Of a stretch of 12,761 nucleotides of DNA, positions 8,654-12,761 are shown piece after piece (the first letter of the stretch is position 1; each line of letters opens with the position of its first letter). The notes below the pieces were generated by a model. The model was not told the origin of the DNA. It saw only the letters and a list, made by a program, of their open reading frames with translations, and made no database searches. The DNA lies in NCBI GenBank assembly GCA_024811115.1, contig JAKOGH010000535.1, positions 1-12,761 of the forward strand, in the 5' to 3' direction. Both the position numbers and the translations under genes were made by a program. The DNA comes from Terana coerulea. Taxonomy: Eukaryota; Basidiomycota; Agaricomycetes; Polyporales; Phanerochaetaceae.

Positions 8654-8928
8654 AATCTGTAATGCACAAGTGCTATCCTTGCTGTTCTGCGTATATTATC
8701 TCCGACACTCAGTCCTACGATTATCGGTGGATGGTCGGTCATCGAGTGCGGTTTTGGCGCGAGTGGGTGCTTTCGGCAAATAGACGCGCGCTTGCAAATC
8801 CGTCTTGGACTCAACCAAGTCGATCGAAAAATATGTTATTCTTCACCAGCCAACATACAACCCACCACACCTCATACTCGCTGTGCGAAGTTTTGAAATT
8901 CTCTACGAGTATTTAGGAGTATACTGCA
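8654..8928. other. spacer between B and C, upstream region of C
   Basis: A 275-bp gap holding no recognised gene or element. It should contain the promoter of C. An AT-rich AAAATATGTTATTC at about 8827-8840 is the most TATA-like stretch, but it lies about 90 bases from the ATG and is not convincing. Confidence 0.4.
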
Positions 8929-11225
8929 ATGGATTCCGACGACGAGGACATTCTAGCGCACGAGGCTGAGCGTAGAGCTCAATTGTATGGGGAGACATTC
9001 GTTCGTACGTATCTCACCTCCATCCCATGAGTTTTGTTTGTCGACGGTACGTCTAGAGCGTTACAAAGGCAGTTACCCCACTAGACTATACGAGGAAGAA
9101 GAACGCCGTCAGGTTTCCCATACGCTTCATGGGGCAGATCAGTCTGAGCGCAGGCTTTCCCGCGACGCCTGTGATGACCCTGTGTCCACGAAGGGCGTCA
9201 CATACCGTCTTCTTCGCCTGTGTGAGTCGTTGAAGGGTTTTCATGCGGTATGCAGGTTCTTTCTTACATTCGAACAACATCCCTGATGTCTCTTTAGGGA
9301 AGCCTAGACCTCGCTGGTCGTCACAAACCTCGATATGAATCGGCCTTTCGCAGGTTTACTAAGTTCACGGAGCACTTCTCGGAGCTGCTGCAGCATGCGG
9401 TGGAGTCCCAAGAGTTCCTGCACGGCAGCAACAATGAAGCACTTGGTACGTACTACGTCATACGCCAGCAACCCATGTATCCCGCATAAATACCGTACTG
9501 ATCCGGACGCTAGAAGCCTTCGAGCGGACATGGCAGATGAGGTTTTCCTCAATAATATGAATGCAATCTTTGCTGTGATTGGTACGGTTTCGTTCAGGCT
9601 CGACATGAATGCTTGATATGTACTTACCCCTCATTCAGGCGAGGTTCGTGAAACCTTCAGCATAAACAAGCAGCCGAAGTTTCAGGTCATCAAGCTTTTG
9701 AATCTTCCCCAGAGCTCTTGCATATCATCATGGGTTTCGTCGGCATAAACGACGGACGACGCCTGGCTTCTGTCTGTCGCGTACTGCGAACCATAGCAAT
9801 GAAGTACATCTATACGGTAAGTCGTTATAAATCCAACCTGACCGGTAGTTCTAGTCACTAAACAATAACGATCAGAACCGAACCATTCACCTGCCATGTC
9901 TAGGACGCATGGACGACATTGAGGCCGTCGAGCCTAGTGCTCGTGAAGCGTACGTCCGTAAGCTTCTGCTGGAGGCGCGAGATCAGTTCCACAAGCACAC
10001 TTCTTGCTTGCTTGAGAGCGAACATATGACCTATTCCCTCGAGTCCCTCAATGTCTATGCAACTTTGGGAAGTCGTCTCAGCATGGCTGGGTGGAACTCG
10101 CTCGAAAGCGGCCTAATGGAATACCTAACGCCAATAGCGTCGGATCTCAGCAGGGTTGTCTCTCGCTGCCCCAAGCTTCGCAGCTTGACCATCGTGGGCT
10201 TGCTCATCTCGGACGAGCTGAAGAAGACGATACTTGCGCTTCCCAGGCTATGGCACCTCCAGCTCACGTCGTGCTACGCAACCAGCAGTCCGGATGACGA
10301 GGCTGATGTTCACTCATGCATCACAAACTGGACGCTCAGAATCTATGCGCATGAGCAGGAGAATGTCTGGTCGCTCCTCCCTTCCATGCCCAACCTCAAA
10401 TGGCTACACCTTGCCACATGGACACTGGCTCCCCCCGTAGGATTCCAAGGCGTCAATCCATTCGTGAACTTACAGAAACCACACTTCGTCGAGCTGCCTC
10501 CCTCAGCTTGGGGCGACCTCGTCACTCTCATGACCCAGGCATCAAGCATAGCTGAAAGGCGTCTTCCTCTAACACACTTCAAACTCTCCGTATCCTACGG
10601 CATTCCATATCCAATTCTTCGGGGCCTCCTTCTTACCCTGAGCGGGTCTGCGCTTCAGTATCTCATACTCGATGGGGTCGAATACGGCGAAAGTAATATC
10701 ATCGCCCTCATCGCAGATGCGTGCCCGGACCTCCTGTCTTTGACCCTGGCGTACCGCGATAGTAGCCGCCAAAGCAAGACGAAGGTGGTCTTCTGGCCGC
10801 GACCTACCTGGGAATATGCCGAGCGGTTCAGGCGCTTCAACAGGTTGGAGCATTTCGGCTGGAATCTCAACATCTACTCGACCGCGGCTCCGGTCAACTT
10901 GACGGACTTCGAGGACGGCTTCCCGCCCGAGCAGGAGGGTATGACGAGGACCGCGAATGACATGTATTTTTGGGGCGAAGCCGACAGCGTGGTTAAGGTT
11001 TTCGCGGCGAATTGCCCGTCGTTGCGGACGATGGCGTTTCTCAGGGACGCGGACGGGCTTGTGTCTTTCTATCGCATCAACCGTACCTCCTCCGGCGTGG
11101 TCGATGTTGCATATGCGCATGATCACGGCAATCCCCATCACAAGCGTTACATGGACGAGAACCACAGTCCGTCGGACATAACCCATCAATGGCCGCTTGT
11201 GAAGGCGAGTTCCGCCATGGAGTAG
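8929..11225 (+). CDS. F-box/LRR-like family paralogue C, full gene with two apparent frame lesions
   Basis: Start ATG 8929 encodes MDSDDEDILAHEAERRAQ. Exons inferred from splice signals and from A and B: 8929-9004, 9057-9247, 9298-9445, 9514-9581, 9639-9816 and 9876-11225. The N-terminal region (RYKGSYPTRLYEEEE, KGVTYRLLRLCESLKGFHA, GSLDLAGRHKPRYESAF) is conserved in all three paralogues and precedes the F-box in exon 5. Exon 4 is 5 bases longer than the paralogues predict and runs into TGA at 9558-9560. In exon 5 the expected run of five C is only four (9707-9710), which breaks the F-box between NLP and ELL. Everything downstream is open to the TAG at 11223-11225. The gene may be a young pseudogene, may yield only the C-terminal part, or the lesions may be assembly errors. 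The likely role of an intact copy is SCF substrate recruitment. Confidence 0.6.
9909..11225 (+). CDS. intact 438-codon C-terminal leucine-rich region of F-box paralogue C
   Basis: This is the uninterrupted part of the last exon of C; the exon itself opens 11 codons earlier at the acceptor (9876). ATG 9909 is only the first Met available and is not conserved in A or B, so it is a start only if the upstream frame is really broken. Degenerate leucine-rich segments appear near residues 90-125 (LRSLTIVGLLI, LPRLWHLQL), 159 (MPNLKWLHLA), 247 (ALQYLILDGVEYG), 268 (CPDLLSLTLAYRDS), 315 (EHFGWNLNI) and 368 (CPSLRTMAF). A conserved FWPRPTWEYAERF motif precedes the EHFGWNL motif, and FWGEADSV precedes the last segment. 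No signal peptide or membrane segment is visible. In F-box proteins such a domain binds the target. The same domain is readable but broken in A and B. An open frame this long, next to two wrecks, suggests recent or continuing selection. Confidence 0.7.
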   Translation: MDDIEAVEPSAREAYVRKLLLEARDQFHKHTSCLLESEHMTYSLESLNVYATLGSRLSMAGWNSLESGLMEYLTPIASDLSRVVSRCPKLRSLTIVGLLISDELKKTILALPRLWHLQLTSCYATSSPDDEADVHSCITNWTLRIYAHEQENVWSLLPSMPNLKWLHLATWTLAPPVGFQGVNPFVNLQKPHFVELPPSAWGDLVTLMTQASSIAERRLPLTHFKLSVSYGIPYPILRGLLLTLSGSALQYLILDGVEYGESNIIALIADACPDLLSLTLAYRDSSRQSKTKVVFWPRPTWEYAERFRRFNRLEHFGWNLNIYSTAAPVNLTDFEDGFPPEQEGMTRTANDMYFWGEADSVVKVFAANCPSLRTMAFLRDADGLVSFYRINRTSSGVVDVAYAHDHGNPHHKRYMDENHSPSDITHQWPLVKASSAME

Positions 11226-11408
11226 AAGGGGAATTGAGAGCAAGAGTACTGTCGGGCCGCGATAGGGCAATAACATCCATTATAATTATCATATATGTAT
11301 GAAGGGAAAATATACATGACAGCGTCGCATTATAAGAGAACTCTGACGGGTTGTGGCTGCTTGCTCTACTAGGGCAGATATGGACAGACAACATCGTCTT
11401 CAGGTCGG
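11226..11408. other. convergent 3' spacer between C and the NmrA-like gene
   Basis: The two stop codons are 183 bp apart, tail to tail, so both 3' untranslated regions and polyadenylation signals must lie here. The AT-rich stretch 11267-11315 (CATTATAATTATCATATATG) is the obvious candidate region for both; no exact AATAAA was found. Confidence 0.4.
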
Positions 11409-12761
11409 TTACTGCGCCTCCTGCGACTTAATGATTGCCTCAACCTGAGGGCGAATGCTCGCCAGCATGTCCGCAGTGGTGTGCTTAGGCTTCCAGCCAA
11501 TGGACCTCGACCGGTTGCCCGCAGCGCGAGAGTTGCTGCCAACGAGGAAGTTTCCGATATCCTGCGCGCAGAAGACTGTCAATATTACAACCCTCGTGCA
11601 TCGATAGACAACGTACCTCGGATGGGAAGAACTTGGCCAGCTCCTCAGGGGTGTACGATGTCGGCTCCGGGCTCTTGCCGAGACCCTTCTCGTGGAGGAC
11701 CTTCGCGATCTCCTTCGTCAAGTCGTACCAGGCATATGTGCCGTTCTCGCAGACGTAGTAGCCCTCGCGGCCGTGCCCGAGAGTGTTGCCAGACTTGGTC
11801 ACGGCGTTGTACAGGACAATGTACAAGTCCGCCGCTGCGACAGAGTCAGCCTCGAGGGTAAGTGCGCTACGGGGAGGAGGACTTACCATCGTCAATGCTG
11901 ACGTTGTTCCACACCGCAAGCCCCTTGCCGACCACAGCGCCCTGTCCTCGGGCAAGCGACGTCTTGACGAGCGCGGGGATTTGGATGGAGAAGAGGCTTT
12001 GGATGCCTGCATCGACGAACGGGCCGGAAGGCAGACCGTAGATGGTCGCCGGGAGGATGATAGCTCTTGACGTGGCCTGCGTGAGCGGTCGTGAGTCTCA
12101 GCACTATGCAGGACTCGGGCGAGCGTTGCAACGCACCTTGCTTGTCCGCTGCTACAATCTCCTTGTCAATTGCCCGGAAGAAGGCTTCGTCCGACAGGGT
12201 CTCGATTTGGCCGGCGTTCCGGTCGTCGTACACCAAGTCACGCGAGTGCATGCCCTTTGCCGGTGTGGCGAAGGTACCAGTGCCAGACTGTACAGCTGCA
12301 TTCAGCCTTTGCTTCGAAGCCCTTTGTGATAGAGCTTACCGTATGAATAAGAATAGGAGCCTTGCCCGTAGCCTCGAACCGCCTCTTAGTTCCCCTAAGA
12401 AGCGCTTGCATGACTGGCACATCAATACCATGGGTCTAATATATCGCTTCAGTAAAGCCATTCCGGTACGTAAATGTAACCACTTACGATGGAGAAAATG
12501 ATATCCGCCTTCGACACGAGGTCCTCGAGGAACTGGTGGTCCGTGACGGAGCCTATAGCATATTTGACACCATGCTTCTCAAGCACCTTGGCCTTGCTCT
12601 CCGACCGCTGGAGAACAGTGATGTCCAGAGACTTGACGTCAGGGTGAGCAAGGAGGCGGGTAAGCACAGAGCCCCCGATGTAACCTGCGTACGTTCACAG
12701 TTAGCACACTCCATCGTTATGAGAATGTTCTACTGCGTACCTGTGGCACCGAGGAAGAGAA
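11409..12761 (-). CDS. NAD(P)-binding extended SDR / NmrA-like protein (5' end outside window)
   Basis: Minus-strand exons: 12761-12741 (partial), 12684-12488, 12435-12340, 12287-12137, 12076-11887, 11834-11617 and 11561-11409, ending TAA. The Rossmann nucleotide loop is split by the first intron: LFLGATG then YIGGSVLTRLLAHP, giving GxxGxxG. Later landmarks are the second strand and linker (ITVLQRSESKAKVLEKHGV), the ADIIFSI strand, GKAPILIHT, SGTGTFATPAKG, ILPATIYGLPSGPFVDAG, WNNVSIDDAADLYIVLYNAV, GREGYYVCENGTYAWYDL and a C-terminal SIGWKPKHTTADMLASI. This is the pattern of atypical/extended short-chain dehydrogenases of the NmrA/epimerase type, probably cytosolic; substrate unknown, and a sensor role is also possible. 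All junctions keep the frame except exon 4 to exon 5: the good acceptor CACGCAG at 12077 gives a shifted frame. The poorer acceptor after 12064 restores it but loses about six residues (GHVKSY). Only the first few codons are missing at the right edge. Confidence 0.88.

Noticed and set aside
9541..9560. Loss of a single T in the TTTT run as the cause of the exon 4 frame error in C
   Set aside because: One added base would give 16 residues between the conserved Trp and the splice site, whereas A and B both have 14; a 5-base excess near 9552-9560 fits better.
10569..11276. Minus-strand 235-codon open frame
   Set aside because: It is the antisense shadow of the conserved plus-strand leucine-rich exon of C; sequence conservation between paralogues follows the plus-strand frame.
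1..12761. CRISPR array, LTR retrotransposon, or rRNA/tRNA gene
   Set aside because: No regularly spaced repeats, no long terminal direct repeats with a reverse-transcriptase frame, and no tRNA or rRNA pattern was seen by eye on either strand.

Overview
The window looks like nuclear DNA from a basidiomycete fungus, probably an Agaricomycete. Genes are cut by many short introns (46-68 bp) with GTAAGT/GTACGT-type donors and YAG acceptors. An F-box/leucine-rich protein family of the kind expanded in mushroom-forming fungi dominates the window. Small non-autonomous DNA transposons have entered several genes. This is inference from gene structure; no species can be named.

Layout. Bases 1-152 may hold the 3' end of an unidentified gene. 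From about 528 to 2215 lies a degenerate inverted duplication of a promoter-like segment of roughly 210 bp. Its left arm is split by a 671-bp transposon (591-1261) with an 8-bp target duplication. Its right arm reads on the minus strand into a short broken fragment resembling the start of a RecQ-like helicase core. After an AT-rich, palindrome-rich spacer come three tandem, same-strand paralogues of one F-box family, called here A, B and C. A (2766-5757) is heavily decayed and carries a 676-bp hAT-like MITE (4792-5467). B (5996-8653) is decayed and carries a 371-bp TA-flanked MITE in an exon (6620-6990). C (8929-11225) is the best preserved: its last exon holds an uninterrupted 438-codon reading frame, but its 5' exons show two apparent frame lesions. 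Convergent to C, on the minus strand and running off the right edge, is a seven-exon NAD(P)-binding extended-SDR/NmrA-like gene (11409 to beyond 12761), with one unexplained frame problem at exon 5.

Reading. Comparing the three paralogues with each other fixes the exon boundaries and the transposon ends without any outside data: removing each MITE plus one target copy gives back aligned coding sequence. The picture is a birth-and-death gene cluster with three unrelated MITEs. No operon-like or obviously cooperative system is visible, and I found no RNA gene, CRISPR array or autonomous transposase.
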